Shown: piece by piece, positions 16,368 to 24,905 of the stretch | Layout of the letters: every line of letters begins with the position of its first letter | Position numbering within the stretch: the stretch's first letter is position 1 | Assembly: GCA_016235885.1 (NCBI GenBank) | Contig: JACRIH010000555.1 | Span: 1 to 41,165, forward strand | Source: Planctomycetales bacterium | Lineage (GTDB): Bacteria; Planctomycetota; Planctomycetia; Planctomycetales; Planctomycetaceae | Direction of reading: 5' to 3' | Length of the DNA: 41,165 nucleotides | Position numbers and translations under genes: made by a program | Notes under the pieces: model-generated | What the model was told of the DNA's origin: nothing | What the model saw: the letters and a program-made list of their open reading frames with translations, nothing else | The model's database searches: none

Positions 16368-17879
16368 TTAAGTCCCAGTCGCTCGGTTCGCCCAGCTTCG
16401 GGTACCCCAAACCTTTTGGATGAATTGAGCGTACGGATCCTCGGCGACCTGCAACAGGCAGTTTTTCAGTCCCAGAGCGGAAACGCCAAGCGCGGTGGCA
16501 AGCGCTTCCATCTTGTTGGTCGCCTCCTGCTTGATTCCCAAGTCCTCGCTCTGGAGTTCATCGTAGAGCCAAATCACCTCAGACGCGCCACGCAAGCCGA
16601 ATTTGCGCGACGTCGCCAACCCCTCTTCCAGGTACATCCACAACAACGCCTGACTCGCGATGTCAAGGACGCAAATGATATCCAAGCCAGTTCGCACCGA
16701 GACGGAAATCGGGTCGCAGTAGGCGAGTTCGATCACCGTGTTGATGCCGTCGTCAGCCAGTCGCTCGGCATTCCCGCGATCGATTCCTTGCAGATCGAGC
16801 AGCTTGCCTTCGGCCTTTCCCTCAACGTCGATGCTGGTCATTTTGAGTGCGGCCATGCCGGCCCGTCTGGCGATCGTCATCAATGTCTGCGTGGGAAATG
16901 TGCCGAGAATGTACGCCACGGCCGGCGAGACCGCTTCGTTGGCAAGTGACGACAGGGCGTATGCCATGGGAACGGCAATCAGCAGTCGAAAAGTCATCCA
17001 ATGCACGTCGGCCGGCAGGAAGCGGCGCGACTGTGTCTTTTCCAACTGGTCAAAGAGCACCCATGTCATGCCTCCAGCCAAGGCGAATAATGCCAGTTCG
17101 TACGGTGCGTGCGAAGTGGCATTCGACGAATTCAACCACTTGGTGACATGCGATCCGCACCAGACAACAGCGCAAATCAAGACTGCGGCATAGGCGACCA
17201 TGGGAACAACAAAACTCAGGGATCCGAATCGCCGGGAATAGTACCGATCAAACTGCACGCCAACGTCGGCTGCTTCATTCGTCTCCCCGGTAAAATAATC
17301 GAGGTACAGTTTTCGGGCATTGCCATCGAGCAGACTGAGCAATTCATCTTTGCGGTCTTTATACCCATTGAACATATAGACGACCGCGGGACCGATCAGC
17401 AAAACAAAGATCAGTAACTCCACGCAGACTGTTTTCCAATGGTGGTAGGCCAACGAAAACCTGCCGAATCGCAGGACGTGTGTTGACTGGATCACCTTGA
17501 GTGCCGGCAATTCGCTGAGCTGTGCCAGTCCCTTGGTGGAAATCAACCCTTCGTCGATCTGCAGCGTGCGCAGGTGCTCCAGACTTTTGAGATGCACCAA
17601 TCCATTTTCCGTAATCTTGGTCGAGTCAATCCGCAAGTTTTCGAGGTCTGGAAAAACCCGCAACTCGGTCAGGTCTTCATCAACGGCGTCGGTGCCATGC
17701 AAATCAATGGCCACGACCGGGTGACCGGCTCGCGTTTTGTGCTGCTCGATGCTTCCACCGAGGTCTTCAATTCTTTTGATGACCGCCGCCTCTGTGAGCT
17801 TTGTCTCCGCGGGTGCCGGCGTTTGAGCCATCGCGGGGACACATACGAGAGCGCAGACTAGGAAATGCAGAAGTCGCAT
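16368..17879 (-). CDS. Membrane protein with LRR-like N-terminus and HhH-like C-terminal domain
   Basis: The 503-aa protein has a signal peptide (residues 1-19, cleavage after AMA). Residues 55-130 hold leucine-rich-repeat units (LTELRVFPDLENLRIDSTKITENGLVHLKSLEHLRTLQIDEGLISTKGLAQL). Transmembrane segments follow at about 151-170, 222-245, 259-276 and 297-330. The C-terminal region (about 355-500) starts LLDLQGIDRGNAERLADDGINTVIELA, which resembles the helix-hairpin-helix pattern of DUF4332-type domains. By this topology the LRR part would lie outside and the HhH part in the cytoplasm. The full combination is unfamiliar to me and function is unknown. Monocistronic by appearance. Confidence 0.75.
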   Translation of the reverse strand: MRLLHFLVCALVCVPAMAQTPAPAETKLTEAAVIKRIEDLGGSIEQHKTRAGHPVVAIDLHGTDAVDEDLTELRVFPDLENLRIDSTKITENGLVHLKSLEHLRTLQIDEGLISTKGLAQLSELPALKVIQSTHVLRFGRFSLAYHHWKTVCVELLIFVLLIGPAVVYMFNGYKDRKDELLSLLDGNARKLYLDYFTGETNEAADVGVQFDRYYSRRFGSLSFVVPMVAYAAVLICAVVWCGSHVTKWLNSSNATSHAPYELALFALAGGMTWVLFDQLEKTQSRRFLPADVHWMTFRLLIAVPMAYALSSLANEAVSPAVAYILGTFPTQTLMTIARRAGMAALKMTSIDVEGKAEGKLLDLQGIDRGNAERLADDGINTVIELAYCDPISVSVRTGLDIICVLDIASQALLWMYLEEGLATSRKFGLRGASEVIWLYDELQSEDLGIKQEATNKMEALATALGVSALGLKNCLLQVAEDPYAQFIQKVWGTRSWANRATGT

Positions 17880-18449
17880 GCGTCACCAATCAAGTGAATT
17901 CGATGGGGTAGAGGATCACGAGAGGCACGGCATGCCCGATCGTCAGCAGGGGACCGGGAGGACAACATCGCCTCGAGACCGGATTCAAAAAACGCGACAG
18001 AATTGCAAAGTCGAGATCAGCAGGTGGCGGGATTATCGCTGTCAGAGTCATGCGGTGCAAGCGGCCGATGCATCACGATTCAGGCCAGCGTTTGCGAATG
18101 ACGCACTTGGGTCGTCAACAAGTGAACTGCTCATTCAATCGACGTGCGGGCGGAGGGAACTTTATCTCACGGCGGCCGCAAGCCGCCATCGGCCTGGAGT
18201 TGATCGGCGATCTGAGTTCACCCGGTATCTTCGAAGGAATGGCTGTTGCGCGATGCTTCTGTTGGTGATGCAAGTGCACGGTCAGCGCGAGACAGTAAGG
18301 TGGTGGATTCTCGCGATGTGGTCGTGCTGGACAATTGACGCCGTGGCTGTTGTGTGTCACTCAGGCGGTCCGCCAGCATTGATGTGGAATTGTTTCCCAC
18401 GACTCTGGTGCGAGACCACGTCATGTGTCACTCGACAATCGACCTGACC
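17880..18449. other. 570-bp region without convincing genes
   Basis: Open frames here have irregular codon use, no ribosome sites and no family-like blocks. I see no RNA gene, large hairpin or array. It lies between the LRR-membrane gene and the start of a decayed accessory patch and is probably remnant DNA. Confidence 0.5.
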
Positions 18450-18794
18450 ATGAACGTCCACACCGATCCCAAGCTGTTCGACCTTCACGGCACGGTCGAA
18501 TCACTGCCGTCACTCTCGCCAGCCGACAGCCGAAACGTGATGGCCGCGACCGACACGGACAACGTGCGTCCAAGTGCCGTTGCACCAACCGTTGCGCTAA
18601 CCTCTGATTTTTCGTGCAACTCAGAGTCAACCGCTGACACAACGGTATCTACCCGGCAACCCTCAGCGGCAGTAACCAACCTCAACGCAACCGCATCGGG
18701 TGTCAACGAAAAAAGCTCGCTGACAACTGGTGTCAACGAGCCAGAAGAAATCGGAATGACAGAACGTCTGTTGAACTTTTTTCGAGTTCGTTGA
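18450..18794 (+). CDS. Planctomycete integrase-associated hypothetical ORF (remnant)
   Basis: The 114-aa product begins MNVHTDPKLFDLHGTVESLPSLSP and continues with a Thr/Ser/Ala-rich low-complexity body (TDTDNVRPSAVAPTVALTSDFS...NEKSSLTTGVNEPEEIGMTE). From memory, ORFs with the same opening (DLHGxxExLPSL), the APTVAPT block and the NEKxxLT..V motif occur next to tyrosine recombinases in many planctomycete genomes; their role is unknown. No recombinase is present here, so this is probably what remains of an integrated element. Low complexity makes codon evidence weak. Confidence 0.45.
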   Translation: MNVHTDPKLFDLHGTVESLPSLSPADSRNVMAATDTDNVRPSAVAPTVALTSDFSCNSESTADTTVSTRQPSAAVTNLNATASGVNEKSSLTTGVNEPEEIGMTERLLNFFRVR

Positions 18795-18832
18795 GGCAAT
18801 GGGGGAACCTGTTAGCACGACAACGTACTTTC

Positions 18833-18890
18833 GTTCGTAGTCCCGGCTTTAGACGGAATCCGCGAGCCGTCTAAAGCCGGGACTACGAAC
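18833..18890. repeat. Perfect 24-bp inverted repeat
   Basis: Arms 18833-18856 and 18867-18890 are perfectly complementary (GTTCGTAGTCCCGGC... and ...GCCGGGACTACGAAC) around a 10-base loop. No T-run follows. It cuts into the 3' end of the truncated nucleotidyltransferase on the minus strand and shares the outer word GTAGTCC / GGACTAC with the repeat between mlaF and mlaD. Confidence 0.8.
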
Positions 18891-19251
18891 AATCGTGCGC
18901 AGTAGTGTTAGTTAATGCCACACAGAAAGTTATGGCCTGAGCCACAAACTCGACCTGCTCGAAGTGATCGGGTCGATGACCCAATAACAGATGCACCGCG
19001 TCCTGAACTGAACTCTGGGGGCCATCGAGAAACAGGTTGATTCCACGAACATGCCGATACCGAAAGCCGGCCGACTCCATCGCCTGAGTGATGGCGCGCA
19101 AGTCGTCGCGACGAATGAGCAGGTCGACGTCCTGCGTGAATCGGTACGCTGCAGGTTGGGCCTGGTTGATCCAATGAATCACCGCCTTGCCGCTCACGGG
19201 GAATGGCGGGGATTCCAAAGTCCTACAGCAAGCTGGCTTCTCTGACCACAC
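18883..19251 (-). pseudogene. Truncated nucleotidyltransferase (AbiEii-like/NTase fold)
   Basis: The translation contains FPVSGKAVIHWINQAQPAAYRFTQDVDLLIRRDDLRAITQAMESAGFRYRHVRGINLFLDGPQSSVQDAVHLLLGH. This matches small nucleotidyltransferase-like proteins of planctomycetes, with G-K-A in place of the usual G-G-x-A motif, the metal-binding DVDLL, and the VHLL strand. The N-terminus lacks a normal opening helix. The C-terminus runs into unrelated sequence and ends at the 24-bp inverted repeat, with the later half of the domain missing. It abuts the TIGR03032 gene (6 bases away). Probably a dead gene; AbiEii-like relatives can be toxin components, but the family is broad. Confidence 0.65.
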
Positions 19252-19257
19252 GGCCGT

Positions 19258-20460
19258 TCACAAGACACCTTCCTCGTCCACCAGCAACAGTCGTTCGATC
19301 TCGTTCGTCTTGAAACCCACCGCCATTGGTTGTCTCACTCCGGGCAGGACGACGGAATCGTACAGTTCGGTGACCAGCGTGCCGTCCAGGCGCAGCCAGT
19401 GGGCGATGGTGCCGGTGCGCAGGTCGATGACCTGCAAACCGCACTGCGGTTCTGCCCCGCGATGGCTCAGGCGGTCGTCCAGTTCCAGTCCGTGAAACGT
19501 GACGTGCCGCGGTTTCGACAGCGTGACCACGGCGTAGTCGCCCGCGAACGCCATCCCGCGCAGGTAGCCGGGACAGAAGGCAATCGGTTCGAACTTTCCG
19601 TTGCCGAGATCGACGTGGCCGAACTCGCCGGTGCCCGAGTTCAGCACCCACAACCGGTCGCGATACCAGCGCGGCGAATGTGGCATCGACAAGCCGGACG
19701 TCACGGTTTCGCCCGATGCCACGTCGATCACACATCCGCCATCGCGACGTCGGTCTCGCCAGCCATCCGCGACGTCCGACCGAGCGACCACTGTGACAAA
19801 CGCCGCCCGTCCATCGCGCATCGCCAGGCCATTCAAATGACAACGGTCTTCCGGCACGAGACCGCTCAAAAACGGCGGACGCCACAGCGGCTGAAAGCTC
19901 GCCCGTTCGCTCAACGTCGCCAGGCAACCGAACAGCGTGCTGATGAAAATCACTCGCCCCTGCGCATCGACGGCCACATCGTGAACGTCCAAATCTCCCG
20001 TCGTGTAGCCGACTCGGGGTACGTAGGCGACGTCGTATCCGCGCTGAACCCATGCGGGGATTTCCGAGCCGGGGGACGGCTGGTCGGTTTCGACAGGAGC
20101 GTGCGGCACGACCTGCGCCGGGGCCTTTTCGAACCGCCAGATTTGAAACTTTGTGCTGAGCCACAACGTCTGTGCGTCCGGCGCAGCCCACAGACCCATG
20201 CAATGATTGAACGTCCGCTCGAACACCGAGATCGCGTGATCCGGCTTGCGGCCCACGAAAAACATCTTGCCGGTCTGATACGTCGTGAACGCCAGACTGA
20301 TTCGCTGCTCCGCCAGCCAGTCGAGAAAATGCCGCGACCCCAGCACGTTCAACCACGGCTGCGACGCGCTGACCGGCGCATTGGCCTGCTCGATGTACTC
20401 GACCGTCCTGTCAGAACGACTCTCGGCCATCTCGTCCGGCAACACAGCAACCTCCCCCAT
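19258..20460 (-). CDS. TIGR03032 family protein (DUF4915)
   Basis: The 400-aa protein has the family blocks WLNVLGSRHFLDWLAEQRISLAFTTYQTGKMFFVGRKPD, VFERTFNHCMGLW, LWLSTKFQIWRFE, AYVPRVGYTTGDLDVHDVAVDAQGRVIFISTLFGCLATL, PPFLSGLVPEDRCHLNGLAM and SGLSMPHSPRWYRDRLWVLNSGTGEFGHVD. The repeating strands suggest a beta-propeller. Members are widespread in cyanobacteria and planctomycetes, with no defined function. It is a cytoplasmic or peripheral protein, without a signal peptide. The ATG gives the full family N-terminus. Downstream of the flippase on the same strand with about 147 bases between, so co-transcription is possible. Confidence 0.9.
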   Translation of the reverse strand: MGEVAVLPDEMAESRSDRTVEYIEQANAPVSASQPWLNVLGSRHFLDWLAEQRISLAFTTYQTGKMFFVGRKPDHAISVFERTFNHCMGLWAAPDAQTLWLSTKFQIWRFEKAPAQVVPHAPVETDQPSPGSEIPAWVQRGYDVAYVPRVGYTTGDLDVHDVAVDAQGRVIFISTLFGCLATLSERASFQPLWRPPFLSGLVPEDRCHLNGLAMRDGRAAFVTVVARSDVADGWRDRRRDGGCVIDVASGETVTSGLSMPHSPRWYRDRLWVLNSGTGEFGHVDLGNGKFEPIAFCPGYLRGMAFAGDYAVVTLSKPRHVTFHGLELDDRLSHRGAEPQCGLQVIDLRTGTIAHWLRLDGTLVTELYDSVVLPGVRQPMAVGFKTNEIERLLLVDEEGVL

Positions 20461-20607
20461 TGCTCACCACGGTTGCGATCTTCAGACATCACCAGATGCC
20501 ACCAGACTGCGTCTCAGAGGCTATCGTGTCGTTCCTGTCGAAGTCAAAGATCGAGAGAACATTCTTGGAGGCAGGACGGGAATTCCCGTGTGTGGCACGA
20601 ACGCCGG

Positions 20608-21828
20608 TCAGATTGATGTACCGCCAGTGGGATCGGTCAACCAGTCCGGCAGCTTGCGGCGGGCGCGAACGAAGATCGCTCCAGTGAACGCGCCGTTGCC
20701 GATCGTCAGGGCCACGACCGCACCGATCGCTCCGTAGCTCGGGACGAGGGCCGCGTTCAGCCCCGCGTCCAGCAGCACGGCAGCCACAATCAGCCCGAGC
20801 AGAAATCGGAAGTCATTGAATCGCAGCAGCAAATTGACGTACGGGCTGAACGCGAACAACGCCACATTCGCCACGCACAAGATTTGAAATGTCAGCACAG
20901 CGACCGGATATTTTCCCTGATCGATCCACGGTAGAACCCAGGGAGCCACCGCCGCCGCCAGCCCGGCAATCGGCACAAACGCCAGGAGCATCTGCGTGTG
21001 ACGTCGGTACACGCCGCGGATTTCCTCGATCGTGCGCACCTGTTGCAGCAGCGGGAACAGCACGGTGTTCACCGCATTGAGCGCCAGCGACAGCACGAGC
21101 GCGTAGCGCGTCGCCGCACCGAACGTGGCCACGTCGATCGATTTGCCGAGCATTTTGAGCATGAACACTTCCACTTGCAGCAGAAACGCCATCAGAAAGA
21201 AATAGCCGAACAGGAACACGAAATCACCCCGCACAATTCGCGATGCCAGTCGCAGCGCGGGTCCTACTCGCAGCACGTCGCGCCAGTCGATCTCGCGACC
21301 GAACGCGACGAGAAACACCGCGAACATTGAAACGGCTTGCGCCGCGAGCGCGTGCCACGCCTGCAACACGTCGCCCGCGAAAAACGGAACTGCCAGCAGT
21401 CCGACCAGCAGCGCCGCGCGAGCCAGTTCGACGGACGAGAACCGCCCGAAGCTCAAGCGTTGTTGAAAACACGTCCGGGCGAAGTCGAGGCAGCAGGTGG
21501 CCACGATCGACAGCAGCATCCAGCTCTGCACAACGTCGTCTCGCCCAGCGATGGCCCACACCGCCGTCGCCGGCACGAGCACAGTCCAGACTTGCAACCC
21601 GAGGAACAACCCCGGCGGCTGATCGGCGACGAACTCGCGATGCCCGGCAATGTAGATGCGGTTGAGGCTGCCCGAGACCGCTTGCGTGGCCACGGCAATG
21701 ATCGACATGGCGAACGTGTACCGGGCGTATTCGTCTGGCGACAGCAGACGGACGAGGAAAAACCCCGTCACCACCAACAGCGACTTGGCCAGCACATCCA
21801 GCACGTAAACGATGACGACCGATTTCAT
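20608..21828 (-). CDS. Polysaccharide flippase (Wzx/MATE-like)
   Basis: The roughly 406-aa protein has about 12 hydrophobic helices and starts with the flippase-type pattern VYVLDVLAKSLLVVTGFFLVRLLSPDEYARYTFAMSIIAVATQAVSGSLNRIYI (helix 1, L-L-S-P-x-E-Y-A-x-Y, helix 2). This is characteristic of oligosaccharide-lipid flippases in the MOP superfamily. It would move lipid-linked glycans across the inner membrane. No glycosyltransferases lie nearby, so the glycan is unknown. I prefer the ATG just before the first helix; a TTG 16 codons upstream is in frame but adds a non-family segment. Divergent from mlaE with about 210 bases between. Confidence 0.85.
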   Translation of the reverse strand: MKSVVIVYVLDVLAKSLLVVTGFFLVRLLSPDEYARYTFAMSIIAVATQAVSGSLNRIYIAGHREFVADQPPGLFLGLQVWTVLVPATAVWAIAGRDDVVQSWMLLSIVATCCLDFARTCFQQRLSFGRFSSVELARAALLVGLLAVPFFAGDVLQAWHALAAQAVSMFAVFLVAFGREIDWRDVLRVGPALRLASRIVRGDFVFLFGYFFLMAFLLQVEVFMLKMLGKSIDVATFGAATRYALVLSLALNAVNTVLFPLLQQVRTIEEIRGVYRRHTQMLLAFVPIAGLAAAVAPWVLPWIDQGKYPVAVLTFQILCVANVALFAFSPYVNLLLRFNDFRFLLGLIVAAVLLDAGLNAALVPSYGAIGAVVALTIGNGAFTGAIFVRARRKLPDWLTDPTGGTSI

Positions 21829-22040
21829 GCCGCTCGCACAGTTCGTCACTCCCCGGTTTCCGCTTTCTGATTTCAACCGGGCGGCGGTCGTAACACAAAG
21901 GCTCGCAATGGATCAAGGCGGGTTCGCATGGCTCGCGAACTGAGCCGGACTGATCTCGCGACAAACTGCAAATTCAGTTAGGTTCCCGCCCCTTTCATCG
22001 TTCGCGAATCGCCTCACGACTCTTCCCAACAACACCAACC

Positions 22041-22862
22041 ATGTCCACCGCGTCGGTCACAACGCAGGGAAATGTCATCCACGCCGTGGGCCGGTCGGCG
22101 GTGCGATGTACGCAGGCCGTGGGAGATCTCACGCTGTTTGCGGGGCAGGTGTTGACGGCGGTCTCCACACGATTGCCGCGACGCAGCGTGCTGGTGATGA
22201 ATCTGTACCAGGTCGGCGTCGAAAGCGTCCCCGTGGTGATGATCACGGGGATGTTCATCGGCATGGTGCTAGCCGTCCAATCGTACAATCAGTTTCACAT
22301 CCTGCACGTCGAATCGCGGCTGGGGTCATTGATCGCCAGCACATTACTCAATGAACTCGGGCCGGTGCTGGCCGCCGCCATGCTCGCCGGTCGAGTCGGC
22401 AGCGCGATGGCGGCCGAACTCGGCACGATGCGGATCACCGAACAATTCGACGCGCTCGAAGTGCTGGGAGCACAGCCGGTGCGCTATCTCGTCGTCCCCC
22501 GGTTCCTCGCCTGCTGTCTGCTCATCCCCCTTCTGACAATCGTCGCCGACGCGATGGGAGTGCTCGGCGGCTGGATGATCTCCACGAAAATGCTCGACGT
22601 ACAAAGCCACGCGTTCTGGTATCACGCCGAACGCTCGGTGGGATACTGGGACTTGTTCGCGGGCGTGTTGAAGAGCGTGTTTTTCGGAGCGGCCATCGCG
22701 ATCGTGGCCTGTCACCGCGGGTTCCGCTGCGCGGCGGGAGCCGAAGGAGTCGGCCAGGCGGCGACGCAGGCGTTCGTGATCGGGTTTGCTTCCATTCTCG
22801 CGCTGGACTTTTGTCTCGGAACGATCCTGAACTTCATCTACTTCTACTTGTGGCCGGTATGA
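22041..22862 (+). CDS. mlaE: MlaE-family lipid ABC transporter permease
   Basis: The 273-aa inner-membrane protein has the MlaE/YrbE hallmarks: an N-terminal amphipathic helix, VPVVMITGMFIGMVLAVQSYNQF, the conserved ELGPVLAAAMLAGRVGSAMAAELGTMRITEQFDALEVLGAQPVRYLVVPR block and five or so helices. Together with MlaF and an MCE protein it should move phospholipids between the inner and outer membranes. It leads a three-gene cluster, and mlaF starts three bases after its stop. MlaB and MlaC partners are not seen in the window; many bacteria carry a reduced set. Confidence 0.93.
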   Translation: MSTASVTTQGNVIHAVGRSAVRCTQAVGDLTLFAGQVLTAVSTRLPRRSVLVMNLYQVGVESVPVVMITGMFIGMVLAVQSYNQFHILHVESRLGSLIASTLLNELGPVLAAAMLAGRVGSAMAAELGTMRITEQFDALEVLGAQPVRYLVVPRFLACCLLIPLLTIVADAMGVLGGWMISTKMLDVQSHAFWYHAERSVGYWDLFAGVLKSVFFGAAIAIVACHRGFRCAAGAEGVGQAATQAFVIGFASILALDFCLGTILNFIYFYLWPV

Positions 22863-22865
22863 ATC

Positions 22866-23663
22866 ATGGCGGACGACCAGCCGTTCCTCGAACTGCATCA
22901 TGTGAGCCAATGGTTTGGCCCGCAGGAGGTGCTGCGCGACGTGAACCTGCAAATCGGCCGTGGCGAAACGCTGGCGATCGTCGGTGAAAGCGGCTGCGGC
23001 AAAAGCGTGACGCTCAAGCTGCTGATTGGGTTGCTCACTCCGGCGGATGGCGAAGTGCGATTGCAGGGCCGCGCTCTTGAAAAGCTGTCGCCGCGCGAAA
23101 TGGCTCGGGCGCGATTGCGGTTTGGTTTTTTGTTCCAGGGGGCGGCACTGTTCGACAGTTTGACCGTTGCGGACAACGTGGCGTTCGGGCTGCGGCAGAA
23201 CATGCGGATGCCGGAATCGGAAATTCTGGAGATCGTGCGCGACCGCCTGCACGAAGTCGGCCTGCCACCCTCCATTTGCCGCAAGAAACCAGCCGAACTG
23301 TCCGGTGGACAACGCAAGCGCGTGGGCTTGGCCCGGGCGCTGGCCCTCACGCCCGAGATCATGCTCTACGACGAACCGACCACCGGCCTCGACCCGATCA
23401 TGACCGACGTGATCAACGAACTCATCCTGCAAACTCGGGCACAGCGGCCGGTGACGAGCATCATGGTCACGCACGAAATGACCACCGTCCGCAAAGTGGC
23501 GGATCGAGTCGTGATGCTTTGTCCGGTAGCACGCCTCGATCCCGGTGAGCCTCAAATCGTATTCGACGGCACGCCCGAAGCGGCGTTCTCGTCGGCAGAC
23601 CAGCGTGTTTACCAATTCGTCCACGGCCAGGCTCGCGAACGACTGCGCGAAATGGCGGGATGA
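22866..23663 (+). CDS. mlaF: MlaF-family ABC transporter ATPase
   Basis: The 265-aa ABC ATPase has Walker [14 protein letters not shown]-loop [24 protein letters not shown], signature [17 protein letters not shown], Walker [14 protein letters not shown] and switch VTHEM. The [12 protein letters not shown] and [13 protein letters not shown] sequences are typical of the MlaF/Ttg2A branch. It energises the permease encoded immediately upstream. The C-terminus ([17 protein letters not shown]) corresponds to the short tail by which MlaF dimers contact each other in E. coli. Confidence 0.95.
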   Translation: MADDQPFLELHHVSQWFGPQEVLRDVNLQIGRGETLAIVGESGCGKSVTLKLLIGLLTPADGEVRLQGRALEKLSPREMARARLRFGFLFQGAALFDSLTVADNVAFGLRQNMRMPESEILEIVRDRLHEVGLPPSICRKKPAELSGGQRKRVGLARALALTPEIMLYDEPTTGLDPIMTDVINELILQTRAQRPVTSIMVTHEMTTVRKVADRVVMLCPVARLDPGEPQIVFDGTPEAAFSSADQRVYQFVHGQARERLREMAG

Positions 23664-23702
23664 GGAGGAAGTAGATTGTGGATTGTTTGCTGACTTCTGA
23701 CT

Positions 23703-23760
23703 GTAGTCCGGATCCCTTGGTCCGGACGTCGCCGCGTCCGGACCAAGGGGTCCGGACTAC
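23703..23760. repeat. 26-bp inverted repeat between mlaF and mlaD
   Basis: Arms 23703-23728 and 23735-23760 pair at 25 of 26 positions (the exception can form G-T) around a 6-base loop. Outer word GTAGTCCGG / CCGGACTAC. No T-run follows. It would form a very stable hairpin in the transcript between the ATPase and the MCE gene. Confidence 0.8.
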
Positions 23761-23801
23761 CTGACCTCTGACGGACGGGCAAGGTGCCCATCCCACATCC
23801 C

Positions 23802-24863
23802 ATGAACGAACGACAACTCCAATTCCGCATCGGCCTGTTCGTGATCGCCGCCAGCTTGACCGCCGTCGGGTTGCTCGTACGGTTCGGCGAACTGCGCTGG
23901 CTGTGGGAAAAGAACTACACCGTCCTGATCCAGTTTGAAGATGCCACGGGGCTGCATCCCGGATCGCTCGTGCGCAAGAACGGCGTGATTATCGGCAGCG
24001 TGCGCGAGTTGTTTCTGAACGACGAACAGAGCGGTGTGCAAGTCGCCCTCAGCATCAACGAGGACCAGAAGCTGCGCCGGGACAGCGTGCCACGGCTCAC
24101 GCGGACGCTCCTGGGCGACGCCAGCATCGACTTCACGCCGGGACGCAGCGACGAATTCATCAAGCCGGGAACCCGGATCGAGGGGAAGCCCGATGTCGAT
24201 CTGAATACGCTCGTCACCCGGCTGGAATCGAAACTGTCCGGCACAATGGCAACGTTTGAGGCGACGAGCGAAGAGTGGCGCAAGGTCGGCCAGAACATGA
24301 ACAGCCTCGTCGAAACCGAACGGGGCAACCTGCGGCAGATCATCGAACAGGCCGCCCTGTCGCTGCAAGAATTTACGGTCGCCATGAACCACGCCAATCG
24401 CGTGTTGGGCGACGAACGCAATCAGGAAAACTTGCAGAAGGCGCTCGCCGCCCTCCCCGCGATGGTCGATGACACCCGCCGCACGATCCAAGCCGTCCGC
24501 GGCACCGTCGTGAAGATGGATCAGAATCTGGACAACCTCAACAAGGTGACCACCCCGCTCGCAGAACGCAGTCTCACCCTGGTCCGCAAGCTGGACAGTG
24601 GAGTCGAACACCTCGAAGGGGTGATGGCCGAATTGCATCTGTTCTCGAAGGCCCTCACGCGGGAAGACGGCACGTTTCAGCAACTGGCCACCAACCCCGA
24701 CCTCTATCGCAACCTGAACCAGTCGGCCGCATCGCTCCAGATTCTGCTGAAGAACCTCGACCCGGTGGTGAAGGACATGCGCATCTTCGCGGACAAAGTC
24801 GCGCGGCATCCCGAACTGATCGGCGTCGGCGGCGCGTTCAAGGGTAGCTCGGGGTTGAAGTAA
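23802..24863 (+). CDS. mlaD: MlaD-family MCE-domain lipid transport protein
   Basis: The 353-aa protein has a single N-terminal membrane anchor (RIGLFVIAASLTAVGLLVRFG) and one MCE domain (about residues 40-120: YTVLIQFEDATGLHPGSLVRKNGVIIGSVRELFL... and LLGDASIDFTPG). A long helical C-terminal region (about 135-330) follows, rich in coiled-coil heptads (LVETERGNLRQIIEQAALSLQEF; VVKMDQNLDNLNKVTTPLAERSLTLV). Longer tails of this type occur in MCE proteins that may form extended bridges across the periplasm; here that is inference. ATG chosen over an upstream GTG. Follows mlaF after the hairpin repeat and forms the periplasmic part of the system. Confidence 0.92.
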   Translation: MNERQLQFRIGLFVIAASLTAVGLLVRFGELRWLWEKNYTVLIQFEDATGLHPGSLVRKNGVIIGSVRELFLNDEQSGVQVALSINEDQKLRRDSVPRLTRTLLGDASIDFTPGRSDEFIKPGTRIEGKPDVDLNTLVTRLESKLSGTMATFEATSEEWRKVGQNMNSLVETERGNLRQIIEQAALSLQEFTVAMNHANRVLGDERNQENLQKALAALPAMVDDTRRTIQAVRGTVVKMDQNLDNLNKVTTPLAERSLTLVRKLDSGVEHLEGVMAELHLFSKALTREDGTFQQLATNPDLYRNLNQSAASLQILLKNLDPVVKDMRIFADKVARHPELIGVGGAFKGSSGLK

Positions 24864-24905
24864 CGTGCGGTTCGCCCGCCAGTACGATTGCCGCCGCGGC
24901 CTACA

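Noticed and set aside
17878-18447. A 189-codon plus-strand frame after the LRR-membrane gene
   Set aside because: No ribosome site, irregular composition, no family signature; reported as a gap.
22344-23624. A 426-codon antisense frame over mlaE and mlaF
   Set aside because: It crosses two real genes on the opposite strand and has no recognisable motif.
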